NCBI RefSeq assembly: GCF_900547205.1
Contig: NZ_URFY01000007.1
Location: forward strand, 62,001 to 126,000
Direction: 5' to 3'
Length of the DNA stretch: 64,000 bases
Source: an uncultured Bacteroides sp.
Lineage (GTDB): Bacteria; Bacteroidota; Bacteroidia; Bacteroidales; Bacteroidaceae
Below the pieces are notes generated by a model. The model was not told the DNA's origin, ran no database searches, and saw only the letters and a program-made list of their open reading frames with translations. Below, one piece after another: positions 7,583-16,645 of this stretch. Every line of letters begins with the position of its first letter. Position 1 is the first letter of the stretch. A program made the position numbers and the translations under genes.

Positions 7583-9274
7583 CTAATACCCCGGATTCTG
7601 CGTCAGCCTCGTATTCATCAACCTTATTTTCTCCGGTATAGGAAATACAGTAGTATACCCGTTCCCTTCGTTCGGAAGCTGCGGGCGACTGCCATACTCA
7701 CGCGTAAACTCTCCGAAGCGGACTAAGTCCTGACGCCGCCAACCCTCCCAAGCCAGTTCCAGTTGGCGCTCGGCAAGGATGTTATCCAATGTAGCTTCGT
7801 GGGGAGCAGCACCTACACGGTTTCTTACTTCATTCAATTCATTATCACCATTTTCACCATTACGCACTTTGGCTTCGCTCTTCATCAGCAAAGCATCCGC
7901 ATAACGGAACAGTACGATATCATTATCCATCAGTTTACCGTCCTTCGTGGCGGTCGGGTCTACTTCGTACTTATTCATTCGGGCTCCTGCCGTTTGTTCG
8001 TATGGAGTGGCGGATAAATCCAAAGCTACTACCCAAGGAAGGTATTCAAGCACCGTTCCGTCATCAAGTTTGATGACATTTCCTTTCAAGTCGTGAACGA
8101 TTCCGGCAAAGTAACACATATCGAAGCGGGGATCTTGCTGGGGTGTGGAATAACCGAAGGTTCTCAGTGCTTCAACCGTGGCACTCGGACCGTTCTCTCC
8201 ACTGAGTCCGTAGGCTTTGGCATGATTGTAATGTCGGGAACGGAAAAGATATTGCATCTGGTTGGTGTAGAGTATCTTGTTCATCGGAATGGTAAAGACA
8301 TTTTCAACGGAAGATTCATTGAAGATAGAGAAATTTGTTTCGTATTTCGGTTCCAGACGATAGCCCATAGCTGTCAGTTGGTCGCAATAGTGAATGACCG
8401 TTTCCCAGGCATTCAGTTCATTCCCTTCTACCATGAATTTGATGTCTTTTCCATCCGGGCGCTGTCCGTCTGTCCAGTCGTTATCGGTGTAGACTTCGGC
8501 GTTCAGGGCAAGTTTTGCCAATAAGAAAGTAACTACGGGACGGGTGATTCGACCGTAATATGTGCCGGACTGGTTGCTATGTGCTTCGCTCAATAAAGGG
8601 GCGGCTTCCTGCAATTGCCGGAATATAAATTCAAAAACTGTCTTGCGTTCGCTTTGCACGATGTCTTTCATTGCCGGCGAAGAGGATTCCACCAACGGGA
8701 CACGTCCGAATAAATCCATCAGATAATAATAGTACATGGCACGCAATGCCTGCACTTCTGCCCGGTAAGCAGGCAGTTCGGCGTCGGAGTGGGTTTCACT
8801 GAATTTGTCTATCCGTTCCAACGATTTGTTGGATAGCATGACGACTTTGTAGAGATATTCCCAAGTGGCTTGAATGGCGTCGTTCTCAATTCCCCAATCG
8901 TGGAGGAATAGGCCTTGCCAGAAGCCGCCGTCGTACCAGTCGCCGCCACGGGTGGGGATAATTGCTTCGTCGGTGGTGAAGGTGTTCAGGTCATAGACTC
9001 CCCTACCCGTTCCCTGCAATCCCTGACTGTCACTGTAGCCGCCGATATAGGTATAGAGCGAAGCAACTGCATTGAGGTAGACTTCGGAAATGGAATTGTA
9101 CACATCATCAGCAGGGAGCTTGTCTTTTGAATTTTCTTCGAGGAATTTATCGCATGATAAGAGTATCATACAGGCGGCAAGAAAGAGGAAGCTCTTACTC
9201 AACCCCGTGTTTACTTTTTTGAGTTCTGTCTTATCTAATTGTAAATCCATCTTATTCAAATATTGTTTCATCAT
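7583..9274 (-). CDS. SusD-like outer-membrane glycan-binding lipoprotein
   Basis: This is a RagB/SusD family protein of about 560 residues. It has a signal peptide ending in a lipobox (MILLSC, Cys then DKFLEE), so it should be a surface lipoprotein; the rest shows the SusD pattern with an N-terminal TPR-like helical part (ALRAMYYYYLMDLFGRVPLV) and C-terminal segments RYADALLMKSEAKVRNG and LELAWEGWRRQDLVRFGEF. SusD proteins form the lid on a SusC TonB-dependent channel. The start is placed at 9274 because a GGAGG ribosome site lies five bases upstream; an ATG at 9286 overlaps the susC stop by one base and is less likely. Ligand is unknown; context suggests a sialylated or N-glycan-type oligosaccharide. 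Confidence 0.9.
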   Translation of the reverse strand: MMKQYLNKMDLQLDKTELKKVNTGLSKSFLFLAACMILLSCDKFLEENSKDKLPADDVYNSISEVYLNAVASLYTYIGGYSDSQGLQGTGRGVYDLNTFTTDEAIIPTRGGDWYDGGFWQGLFLHDWGIENDAIQATWEYLYKVVMLSNKSLERIDKFSETHSDAELPAYRAEVQALRAMYYYYLMDLFGRVPLVESSSPAMKDIVQSERKTVFEFIFRQLQEAAPLLSEAHSNQSGTYYGRITRPVVTFLLAKLALNAEVYTDNDWTDGQRPDGKDIKFMVEGNELNAWETVIHYCDQLTAMGYRLEPKYETNFSIFNESSVENVFTIPMNKILYTNQMQYLFRSRHYNHAKAYGLSGENGPSATVEALRTFGYSTPQQDPRFDMCYFAGIVHDLKGNVIKLDDGTVLEYLPWVVALDLSATPYEQTAGARMNKYEVDPTATKDGKLMDNDIVLFRYADALLMKSEAKVRNGENGDNELNEVRNRVGAAPHEATLDNILAERQLELAWEGWRRQDLVRFGEFTREYGSRPQLPNEGNGYTTVFPIPEKIRLMNTRLTQNPGY

Positions 9275-9285
9275 TCCATCCTCCA

Positions 9286-12030
9286 TTAAAAGTTAATACT
9301 CAATCCCAGCGTATACGTCCGCGCCAACGGATAGCCCCGTTTATCATCCACACCGATGGTAGAATTTACCGTCGAACTGTTAATCATGGGCGAAAGTCCC
9401 GAATAACCGGAGATAGTAGCCAGATTGTTGATAGTGAGTGCAAGACGCAGCGAACGAACGTACTTCTTCAGTTTCTGTACCTTCTCTATCGGCACATCCC
9501 AGCCGAGGGTCACGTAGTCGAAGTTCACGTAGTCTCCCTTTTCCAACCAGTAGTCGGTGGCTGTCTGGTCTTTGATGTTCTGTGCGGGCGCCTTCTTCAT
9601 CACGTTATAGTCGGGGAAAATATTCATGTTCATATAAGTGAGCGATGTACCGTTGTAGACTTTATGCCCGAAAGCACCGTTTATCTGCACGGAGAGGTCG
9701 AAGCGTTTGTAACGGAAACTGATGTTAGAGCCCAGAATCGTTTTGGGTACCGCCTGTCCAGCCACATATCGGTCTTCACCATCTTCAAGGCTGACACCAC
9801 CGCCGTTCAGGTCGGCAATGCCATAGGTATATCCTCCGTTGCCGTCCGACACCAGTCCTGTACTATGCGGCAGATAGAACACGCCGAGCGGTTGCCCCAC
9901 CATCTGGTAGACGATATGATTGTAACCTCCATGAAAGCCGGCTCCGTCGAGACTTGCCAGACTTTTGTATTCGGGAGCGGAAATCATTTCACCATTGTAA
10001 CGGCCGCTCAAAGACACCAGTTTGTTGCGCTGGAAAGACAGATTAGCATTGATGTTCAGCTCCATGTCCTTGGTTTTCAGAGGGGTGATGCCGATGGCTA
10101 TTTCCGTACCCCAGTTGCGCATGGAGCCGATGTTCGCCAGCAAGGTGTTGTAGGTAAAAGGCGGAACGCTCACATTGTAGAGGTAGAGCATATCCGTCGT
10201 CCGGGAGTTGTAGTAGTTGGCGGAAAGCAGCAGGCGGTTGCCGAAGAGGGCCACGTCGAAACCAGTATTGAATGTATGCTTCACCTCCCATTTCAGGTCG
10301 GGATTCGTATTTCTCATATCTCCCAATGACACTACGGGGGCGTTTCCCACGGGAACGACACCGTTCGGCTTCACCAGATTCAGAGTCGTATACGAGTCGA
10401 TTCCACTCTGGTTTCCTGCCAGACCGTAGCCGATACGGAATTTCAGGTTATCCACCATCGGCAGGTGTTTCATAAAATCTTCTTCACTGATTACCCACGC
10501 TGCCGAAACAGACGGGAAGAATCCCCATTTGTGATTGGAACCGAACTTGGAAGAAGCATCGGTGCGGGCGTTGAGCGTCAGCACGTAGCGGTCGGCATAT
10601 GTGTAATTGAAACGTCCCATGAAGGATGCCAATCGCGGCTGCTCAAAGTACGAGTTAGTGCCTTCCCACAGACGGACGGCTCCCGCCTGCAAGTTGTTAT
10701 ACCCAAACTTATCCGTACTGAAATTGCTCACCGTCGTATAATGCCCCATATAGGTATCTTTCTGAAGTTCCGCCAGAGCCAGGGCATCGAAGAAATGGTT
10801 TTTCCATCCTTTCTTATAGGTCAGCATCATGTTGCCCAGCAGCGATTCCATCTTCTTCGTTCCTTTATAAGCCTGCCCGTTGGCCCAGACGGACACCGGC
10901 AGGTATTGAGAATTTTCTATAATATTATAGGTATAAGCACCGAAGAGAACCAGCTTCAACTCGTTCATCAGATTGAAAGTGAACCGGGCATGAGTACTGA
11001 TATGCGAAGTGGCATCATCATCTTGCACCTCCATCCAAGCCAGCGGATTGGTAATCTGGCTCGCCGTAGTAATCCCGTCCCACGAATTAGTGAGAGGGTC
11101 TTTATGATTGGGATAAGTGGGATTGAAGGTAGCCGCCGAATAGAATGTCTTCTGTAAATCCACCAGATTGTGGTTCTTCTGTATGGAACCGAACATACCT
11201 AGTTCGCAATCGAGGAAACCGTCGAACATCTTCTGGTTCATGTTCATATTCGATGTGAAGTTCTTGTGGTCTTCATTCAGAATCACCCCCTGACGGTCCA
11301 TAAAGCCGAGGGACACACGATAACTGGACTCACTGGACCCTCCATAGAAAGCCACGTGATGATTCTGCTGCCATCCCGTTTGTTCTATTTCTTTCTGGAA
11401 GTTGGTATTGTTTCCCTTGTCCAAGATGGAGATTCCCCGCTCCGAAGCTACGCGGCGGAAATCATTACCGGAAAGCATTTTGAGATTTTTATAGACGGTG
11501 GATACGCCGAAACTCCCGTTGTATGCCACCTGCGTCTTGCCGCTCTTTCCTTTCTTGGTGGTTACTTCTATCACTCCCGAGGCACCACGGGAACCGTACT
11601 GTGCCGTTTCGGAAGCATCTTTCAGAATGGTAAAACTTTCTATATCCGTGGGATAAATAGAAGTCAGCATACCGAGGTCGCCAAATACTCCGTCCACGAT
11701 TATCAGAGGGTCGTTGCCGCTGGTCAACGAAGTGGTTCCCCGCAGGCGCACGGCATCGAGTGCAGCCGGTCCGTTCGTCGCCCGTTGGATGGTCAATCCC
11801 GGCACCCTTCCGCGGATGGCTTCCAGCGGATTCGTCACCTGGTCTTTGTTCATCTGTGTCTCTGTGATTTTCTCCACAGAGCCGGACATGGTTTTCAAAC
11901 TTCCGGTGGCATAACCTACCGTAATCAATGAATCTTTGGGAGTGTCTGAAGCCTTCTGTGCAAACGCATCCCCGCATAAGGCTATCAGAAGTAGAAAGGT
12001 AAAGAAGAATAGTCTACCGTGTTGAACCAT
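9286..12030 (-). CDS. SusC-like TonB-dependent outer-membrane transporter, short form
   Basis: The 914-residue protein has a signal peptide ending in GDAFAQ, a plug domain starting near residue 45 (RGRVPGLTIQ, LIIVDGVFGDL, IESFTILKDASETAQYGSRG) and a 22-strand-type barrel ending in TYTLGLSINF, the usual C-terminal aromatic. It lacks the about 90-residue carboxypeptidase-regulatory-like domain found before the plug in most SusC proteins, including the second SusC of this window at 46058. It should import the oligosaccharide or sialic acid captured by the adjacent SusD. A dedicated promoter (12057-12064) lies just upstream, behind the terminator of the hydrolase operon. A NanO/NanU-type role for the pair is plausible but not shown by the sequence. 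Confidence 0.9.
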   Translation of the reverse strand: MVQHGRLFFFTFLLLIALCGDAFAQKASDTPKDSLITVGYATGSLKTMSGSVEKITETQMNKDQVTNPLEAIRGRVPGLTIQRATNGPAALDAVRLRGTTSLTSGNDPLIIVDGVFGDLGMLTSIYPTDIESFTILKDASETAQYGSRGASGVIEVTTKKGKSGKTQVAYNGSFGVSTVYKNLKMLSGNDFRRVASERGISILDKGNNTNFQKEIEQTGWQQNHHVAFYGGSSESSYRVSLGFMDRQGVILNEDHKNFTSNMNMNQKMFDGFLDCELGMFGSIQKNHNLVDLQKTFYSAATFNPTYPNHKDPLTNSWDGITTASQITNPLAWMEVQDDDATSHISTHARFTFNLMNELKLVLFGAYTYNIIENSQYLPVSVWANGQAYKGTKKMESLLGNMMLTYKKGWKNHFFDALALAELQKDTYMGHYTTVSNFSTDKFGYNNLQAGAVRLWEGTNSYFEQPRLASFMGRFNYTYADRYVLTLNARTDASSKFGSNHKWGFFPSVSAAWVISEEDFMKHLPMVDNLKFRIGYGLAGNQSGIDSYTTLNLVKPNGVVPVGNAPVVSLGDMRNTNPDLKWEVKHTFNTGFDVALFGNRLLLSANYYNSRTTDMLYLYNVSVPPFTYNTLLANIGSMRNWGTEIAIGITPLKTKDMELNINANLSFQRNKLVSLSGRYNGEMISAPEYKSLASLDGAGFHGGYNHIVYQMVGQPLGVFYLPHSTGLVSDGNGGYTYGIADLNGGGVSLEDGEDRYVAGQAVPKTILGSNISFRYKRFDLSVQINGAFGHKVYNGTSLTYMNMNIFPDYNVMKKAPAQNIKDQTATDYWLEKGDYVNFDYVTLGWDVPIEKVQKLKKYVRSLRLALTINNLATISGYSGLSPMINSSTVNSTIGVDDKRGYPLARTYTLGLSINF

Positions 12031-12056
12031 ACTTATCAGTTTTTAAGGGTATAATA

Positions 12057-12064
12057 CAAATATA
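12057..12064 (-). promoter_or_regulatory. -7 element for susC-susD (TATATTTG, minus strand)
   Basis: On the minus strand this octamer is TATATTTG, 27 bp upstream of the susC ATG. It lies five bases after the upstream terminator hairpin, so susCD can be transcribed separately from the hydrolase genes. No -33 TTTG is evident. Confidence 0.6.
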
Positions 12065-12068
12065 ACAA

Positions 12069-12106
12069 AAAAAGTAGGAATCTGGTTGTATAGATTCCTA
12101 CTTTTT
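12069..12106 (-). terminator. Terminator of the glycan hydrolase operon
   Basis: A perfect 15-bp stem (12069-12083 with 12092-12106) with A and T tracts sits between the last GH20 gene and the susC promoter. Confidence 0.85.
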
Positions 12107-12186
12107 ATTTGTACTATTTGCTCTAGTATGACACTATTTTTCTAAATCGAGCCGGACAAGCGATTAGTTATCTGTTCTGCCTTATC

Positions 12187-12227
12187 TATTTCACGATAAT
12201 TTCATGGTTATTTCACGATAATTTCAT
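12187..12227. repeat. 22-bp tandem duplication over a GH20 stop codon
   Basis: The 19-mer tatttcacgataatttcat appears at 12187-12205 and 12209-12227. The right copy encodes the last codons and stop of the GH20 gene; the left copy is an untranslated duplicate, so the final residues plus stop have been duplicated. Confidence 0.7.
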
Positions 12228-14283
12228 CGGTAAACACCCAGCCGCCAAACTCTTTTCCGGCACGTGCCTGATAGCGTACGTATCTTCCACGGGCATCGCC
12301 CTCCCACGATACATCGGTGAACTTAATAGCTGTTTCTCTATCCAACTCAAACGTCTGATGGCTCAACTCGGTGAAGTTGGTTCCATCGTCGGAAATGGAT
12401 ATGGAAACGGATACGGGCAGATAAACTTCCGCTCCCACCACTTGCATAAATGCTGCGGATACGGAGTGAATGGATGTCTCGGCTTCCAGATCAATCGTCA
12501 CATCCAGACGGTTCTTTGAAATGAATCCCTGCCAAGCGCCATCACCATAAGTCCAGTCTCCACGTATGCCGTCGGTCAAGGTCTTTTCGCCCTGAGCCGG
12601 ATAGGAAGAATTGTAAGGAGCGTTGTAGGTTACTTTCTTACCCAATGCCAGGTGAGTGACAGGCTGTGTAGATTCAGGACGACTTCCTATTTCGTTTCTC
12701 AGGTCAAAGGTGTTGTAGCCTTTTCCCCGTAGATAGTCCACCGCTTGCAAAGCACGGGCATGGAAATCGGGCCATGACTTACGTTCGGGAGCCGACCAAG
12801 CTATTTCTGCCAACGCCAGTATGCGCGGATAAATCATATATTCCACTTGTTCGGGAGTGGGAATATATTCCACCCATAAGTTAGCTTGCGCGCCATAGAC
12901 GAGTTTTGCCTGTTCCTCGGTAAGAGAAGCAGGAATAGGATTGTAGGAATATACCTTCTCCAATGGCAGGTATCCGCCGATAGCTTCGGGCTGAGAATAC
13001 GGAGCATCCTGATAACCATCCAGATAGCAGTAGCCACCCGGTGTCATGATGGCCCGATGTCCGGCACGGACAGCAGCAATGCCGCCTTCTTCGCCACGCC
13101 ATGACATCACTGTGGCATTGGGAGCCAAGCCGCCTTTCAGTATCTCGTCCCATCCCAGCAGTTTGCGTCCGTGGGCATTGAGAAATACCTCCATGCGATG
13201 AATCAGGTAACTTTGCAGTTCTTCCACTTGAGTGAAGTGTTCGTCCTTCATCCGCTTCTGACATTTCGTACAAGTCTTCCATGCTGCCATTCCGGCTTCA
13301 TCACCGCCCACATGGATATATTCGGACGGGAAAAGCTCCATCACTTCAGTCAGCACATTCTCCAAGAAAGTGAAGGTTTCTTCGTTTCCTACACAGAAAT
13401 CGGCATTCTTGTAAGACTCGCCCGCACAGGAGATTTGCGGATAGGCTGCCAGTACTTCTTCCGAATGGGCGGGCATCTCAATTTCGGGAATAATGGTGAT
13501 GAAATGTTGCCGGGCATATTCCACTATCTCGCGAATATCATCCTGAGTGTAAAAGCCACCGTATGCTCCGGGTTCGTCGTAGCGGAGATACTTGCGTCCT
13601 CCGTTCCACCAGTCTTTCCACTTGGCATCGGTGCGCCAAGCGGCAAACTCGGTAAGCAAAGGATATTTCTTTATCTCAATACGCCATCCGGCGGCATCGG
13701 TCAGATGCAGGTGCAGGCGATTGATTTTATAGATTGACAATGCCTCTATCTGCTTCTTCACAAATTCCTTGGAGAAGAAGTGACGGGAAACATCGAGCAT
13801 AAAACCACGGTACTCAAAACGGGGAGTATCTTCTATCTCAACGGAGCTGATGGCGTAACCTCCCTCCGCCGAAAATGCCAACTGCAACAATGTCTGCACA
13901 CCATAGAACAGCCCTGCGCCCGAGGTGGCCTGGATAAGAATCCGTTCGGGGGTGACGGACAGCGTGTAACTCTCCGGTGAAGGCAACTGCTCGCTCTTCT
14001 CCGTTATCAATAAAGATAGCACATTCTGCTTGTCTTTCTTCTTTCCTTTTTTCAAAAAACCTGAAAGTTCCGCATTCAGCGACTCTTCCAGTAGTTTGGC
14101 TTCTTCGCCCTGTGCGTTTGTATAAAGCCTTGTTTTCTCTGTGAGTAAAAAAAAGCCCGCATTCTGCTCCACCTTCAATGGAACAGGAATAACGGACTGT
14201 GCTTTAATGGGATGTGCCGACAGACACATCCCCAATACCCATAAGAAAAGATAAACTTTAGTGTATCTCTTTCTTATATTCAT
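12208..14283 (-). CDS. GH20 beta-N-acetylhexosaminidase, secreted
   Basis: A 691-residue exo-hexosaminidase removing terminal beta-linked GlcNAc or GalNAc. A signal peptide ends near PIKAQ; residues about 30-145 are the GH20 N-terminal domain; the (beta/alpha)8 catalytic domain (about 150-500) contains the Asp-Glu pair in YIHVGGDEAGMAAW, with RGFMLDVSRHFF at its start. The last about 130 residues resemble a discoidin/F5/8-type carbohydrate-binding domain (DVTIDLEAETSIHSVS). Family members use substrate-assisted catalysis through the N-acetyl group. Its ATG overlaps the previous gene's stop by one base, showing translational coupling. It is the last gene of the operon that starts with the sialidase. 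Confidence 0.93.
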   Translation of the reverse strand: MNIRKRYTKVYLFLWVLGMCLSAHPIKAQSVIPVPLKVEQNAGFFLLTEKTRLYTNAQGEEAKLLEESLNAELSGFLKKGKKKDKQNVLSLLITEKSEQLPSPESYTLSVTPERILIQATSGAGLFYGVQTLLQLAFSAEGGYAISSVEIEDTPRFEYRGFMLDVSRHFFSKEFVKKQIEALSIYKINRLHLHLTDAAGWRIEIKKYPLLTEFAAWRTDAKWKDWWNGGRKYLRYDEPGAYGGFYTQDDIREIVEYARQHFITIIPEIEMPAHSEEVLAAYPQISCAGESYKNADFCVGNEETFTFLENVLTEVMELFPSEYIHVGGDEAGMAAWKTCTKCQKRMKDEHFTQVEELQSYLIHRMEVFLNAHGRKLLGWDEILKGGLAPNATVMSWRGEEGGIAAVRAGHRAIMTPGGYCYLDGYQDAPYSQPEAIGGYLPLEKVYSYNPIPASLTEEQAKLVYGAQANLWVEYIPTPEQVEYMIYPRILALAEIAWSAPERKSWPDFHARALQAVDYLRGKGYNTFDLRNEIGSRPESTQPVTHLALGKKVTYNAPYNSSYPAQGEKTLTDGIRGDWTYGDGAWQGFISKNRLDVTIDLEAETSIHSVSAAFMQVVGAEVYLPVSVSISISDDGTNFTELSHQTFELDRETAIKFTDVSWEGDARGRYVRYQARAGKEFGGWVFTDEIIVK

Positions 14284-16607
14284 TAATCTATTGTTATTTC
14301 ATCTACAAACAGGAATGCCGGGTTGCCTTTGCCACCATGCCATGCCGGAATCTTGCTTTCAGACAAAGCTACGACTTTCACATAACGTGCAGTAACGGGT
14401 GTAAATACCAGTTTATGTTCGTAGATACCATTCTTATCAGTTTGCTTCATTTCAGGATACTCTTCAGAAGCTACTTTCTTAAAAGTCTGACCATCATCAG
14501 ATACTTCTACAGACATTCCTCTAGCATCGAATACCCAGTCACCTTTCTCTACACAAGTAGAGATGGCTACGCTTGATATCTCAGTAGGCTGCTGAAGGTC
14601 GATAGTCACATCCATGTCATTCTTGAAGAATGCAATCCAACGACCTGTCTTGTAATTACGGTTTCCTTTTAAGCCATCCACCAATGTGCTTTCGCCTTTA
14701 AACATATATTGTTTGTTGACTGGCTGATTGGCAGTAATCGGCTTCATACTCGATTTGCTAAAGTTGATTTTCTCAGAAATCACGCGGCTGTTTCCCGTAG
14801 GACGAACGGCAACGGCTGACAAAGTAGCGTTTTCCTTTACTTTCAGCACGCCTTCGTACAAAGGAGATGTAGCTGTAGGTTCGCTGCCATCCAATGTGTA
14901 GTGGATAGGTGCATTGTCAATTGTAGTCAACGTAATGTCCAGCGTTCCGTCCGTAGGATTAGGAGTATACTCGGCTGTTACGTCAAATACGTGTTTTGCA
15001 TAGTTGTATCCTTGTGCATCATACCATTTGATGAGTTGTGGAAGACGAGACAAGAAATCATCGTAATTCTTCTTATCAGGAGACGACCACTGCACTTCGC
15101 TCAAAGCAGCCCAACGAGGCAATACCATGTACTGAGCCTGAGAGAATGTAGGAATGTATTCTGTCCAGAGGTTAGCTTGCACACCAATGATGTGTTTTTG
15201 TTCTTCGGGTGTAAGAGATGCCGGCATAGGTTCGTAGTTGTATACTCTTTCAACAGGCACATAACCACCGATAGCCATCGGCTCGTTCTCAGTATCTTTT
15301 GTCTGGTAATAATCCAAGTACAAGTAAGTGTTAGGTGTCATGATAACATCATGTCTTTGCTTAGCAGCTTCGATACCGCCGCCTTCGCCGCGCCATGACA
15401 TTACAGTAGCATTCGGAGCAAGTCCGCCTTCCAGAATTTCATCCCAGCCGATAATCTGACGTCCATGTTCGTTCAGAAACTTCTCGATGTGGTTGATAAC
15501 GAAACTCTGCAAACGTTCTTCTTTGCTGTGTTTATCATCCGACTTCAAGCCCAACGCTTTGATACGTGCCTGACATTTCGGACATTTTGCCCATCTTGTC
15601 TTCGGACATTCGTCACCACCTACATGAATGTATTTGGATGGGAAGATGTCAATCAGTTCGCTGTACACGTCTTCCAAGAAAGTCAATACCTGGTCGTTTC
15701 CTGCACAAAGCACGTCTTCGGATACTCCCCAAATTCTCCATACTTCGTACGGGCCACCGGTACATCCCAGTTCGGGATAAGCGGTAAGAGCAGCCAACAT
15801 ATGTCCCGGAAGGTCAATTTCGGGAACCACTGTCACGTAACGTTCTGCAGCATAAGCTACGATATCTCTGGCTTCGTCTTGTGTGTAGAATCCACCGTAA
15901 GGTTTGCCGTCATATTCGCCGGTGTTATGTCCGATAACGGTTTCTGTTCTTTTAGAACCTATTTCCGTCAACTTAGGATATTTCTTGATTTCCAGACGCC
16001 AGCCTTGGTCGTCGGTGATATGCCAATGAAGACGGTTCATGTTGTGCAAAGCCAACATATCTATATAAGTCTTTATTTCATCCACTGTGAAGAAATGACG
16101 ACTTGTATCGAAGTGTGCACCACGATAGCTGAAACGCGGAGCATCATTGATTTCTACAGCAGGCAGTGCAACGTCTGTATTCAGAGCGATAGGCAATGAT
16201 TTACGCAACGACTGTATACCGTAGAATACTCCGGCTTCCGTAGGTCCGGTAATTGTGATTCCGTCACCGGCAACTTTCAACTGATAAGATTCCGGATTCT
16301 CGGCTTCTGTTCCTAATGCCAGCACAATCGCATTTTTGCCTTCCGTTCCGGCTTCGATAGCGAACTCTCTTCCGGTAGCAGTTTTCAGATAGTCAGCAAG
16401 GAATTTTGCATTGCGTTGCATCATTTCGTTTCCTTCCGGATAGAGGATCTTCACTCCGCTTTTCAGAATGAAGGGACTTCCCTGTGCTGTCACAATCTCT
16501 TGCGGCATAGGAATAATCTGGTAGTTAGCTTCTTGCTGCGCCGATTGGCAGGAGGCGAAAAGCCCTGCAAAAGCTAGACATCCGGTTAGTTTTAGGAGTT
16601 GTTTCAT
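14283..16607 (-). CDS. GH20 beta-N-acetylhexosaminidase, lipoprotein
   Basis: At 774 residues this is the largest of the three GH20 enzymes here. The signal peptide ends in a lipobox (GLFASC), so it is probably membrane-anchored, unlike its downstream neighbour. The catalytic Asp-Glu lies in YIHVGGDECPKTRW. After the barrel comes a short chitobiase/hexosaminidase C-terminal-like domain (about 550-615, IHYTLDGSEPTATSPLY) and then a discoidin-like domain (DVTIDLQQPTEISSVA). It follows the beta-mannosidase and precedes a second GH20 gene with a one-base overlap. Substrates are likely beta-GlcNAc or GalNAc ends exposed by desialylation and degalactosylation. Confidence 0.93.
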   Translation of the reverse strand: MKQLLKLTGCLAFAGLFASCQSAQQEANYQIIPMPQEIVTAQGSPFILKSGVKILYPEGNEMMQRNAKFLADYLKTATGREFAIEAGTEGKNAIVLALGTEAENPESYQLKVAGDGITITGPTEAGVFYGIQSLRKSLPIALNTDVALPAVEINDAPRFSYRGAHFDTSRHFFTVDEIKTYIDMLALHNMNRLHWHITDDQGWRLEIKKYPKLTEIGSKRTETVIGHNTGEYDGKPYGGFYTQDEARDIVAYAAERYVTVVPEIDLPGHMLAALTAYPELGCTGGPYEVWRIWGVSEDVLCAGNDQVLTFLEDVYSELIDIFPSKYIHVGGDECPKTRWAKCPKCQARIKALGLKSDDKHSKEERLQSFVINHIEKFLNEHGRQIIGWDEILEGGLAPNATVMSWRGEGGGIEAAKQRHDVIMTPNTYLYLDYYQTKDTENEPMAIGGYVPVERVYNYEPMPASLTPEEQKHIIGVQANLWTEYIPTFSQAQYMVLPRWAALSEVQWSSPDKKNYDDFLSRLPQLIKWYDAQGYNYAKHVFDVTAEYTPNPTDGTLDITLTTIDNAPIHYTLDGSEPTATSPLYEGVLKVKENATLSAVAVRPTGNSRVISEKINFSKSSMKPITANQPVNKQYMFKGESTLVDGLKGNRNYKTGRWIAFFKNDMDVTIDLQQPTEISSVAISTCVEKGDWVFDARGMSVEVSDDGQTFKKVASEEYPEMKQTDKNGIYEHKLVFTPVTARYVKVVALSESKIPAWHGGKGNPAFLFVDEITID

Positions 16608-16645
16608 AAACTAAAAAAATTTGGTGTTAGTAGTTAATAAATTAT

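Noticed and set aside
9664..11157. Long plus-strand frames antisense to susC
   Set aside because: The susC frame carries clear plug and barrel motifs; the antisense frames have none.
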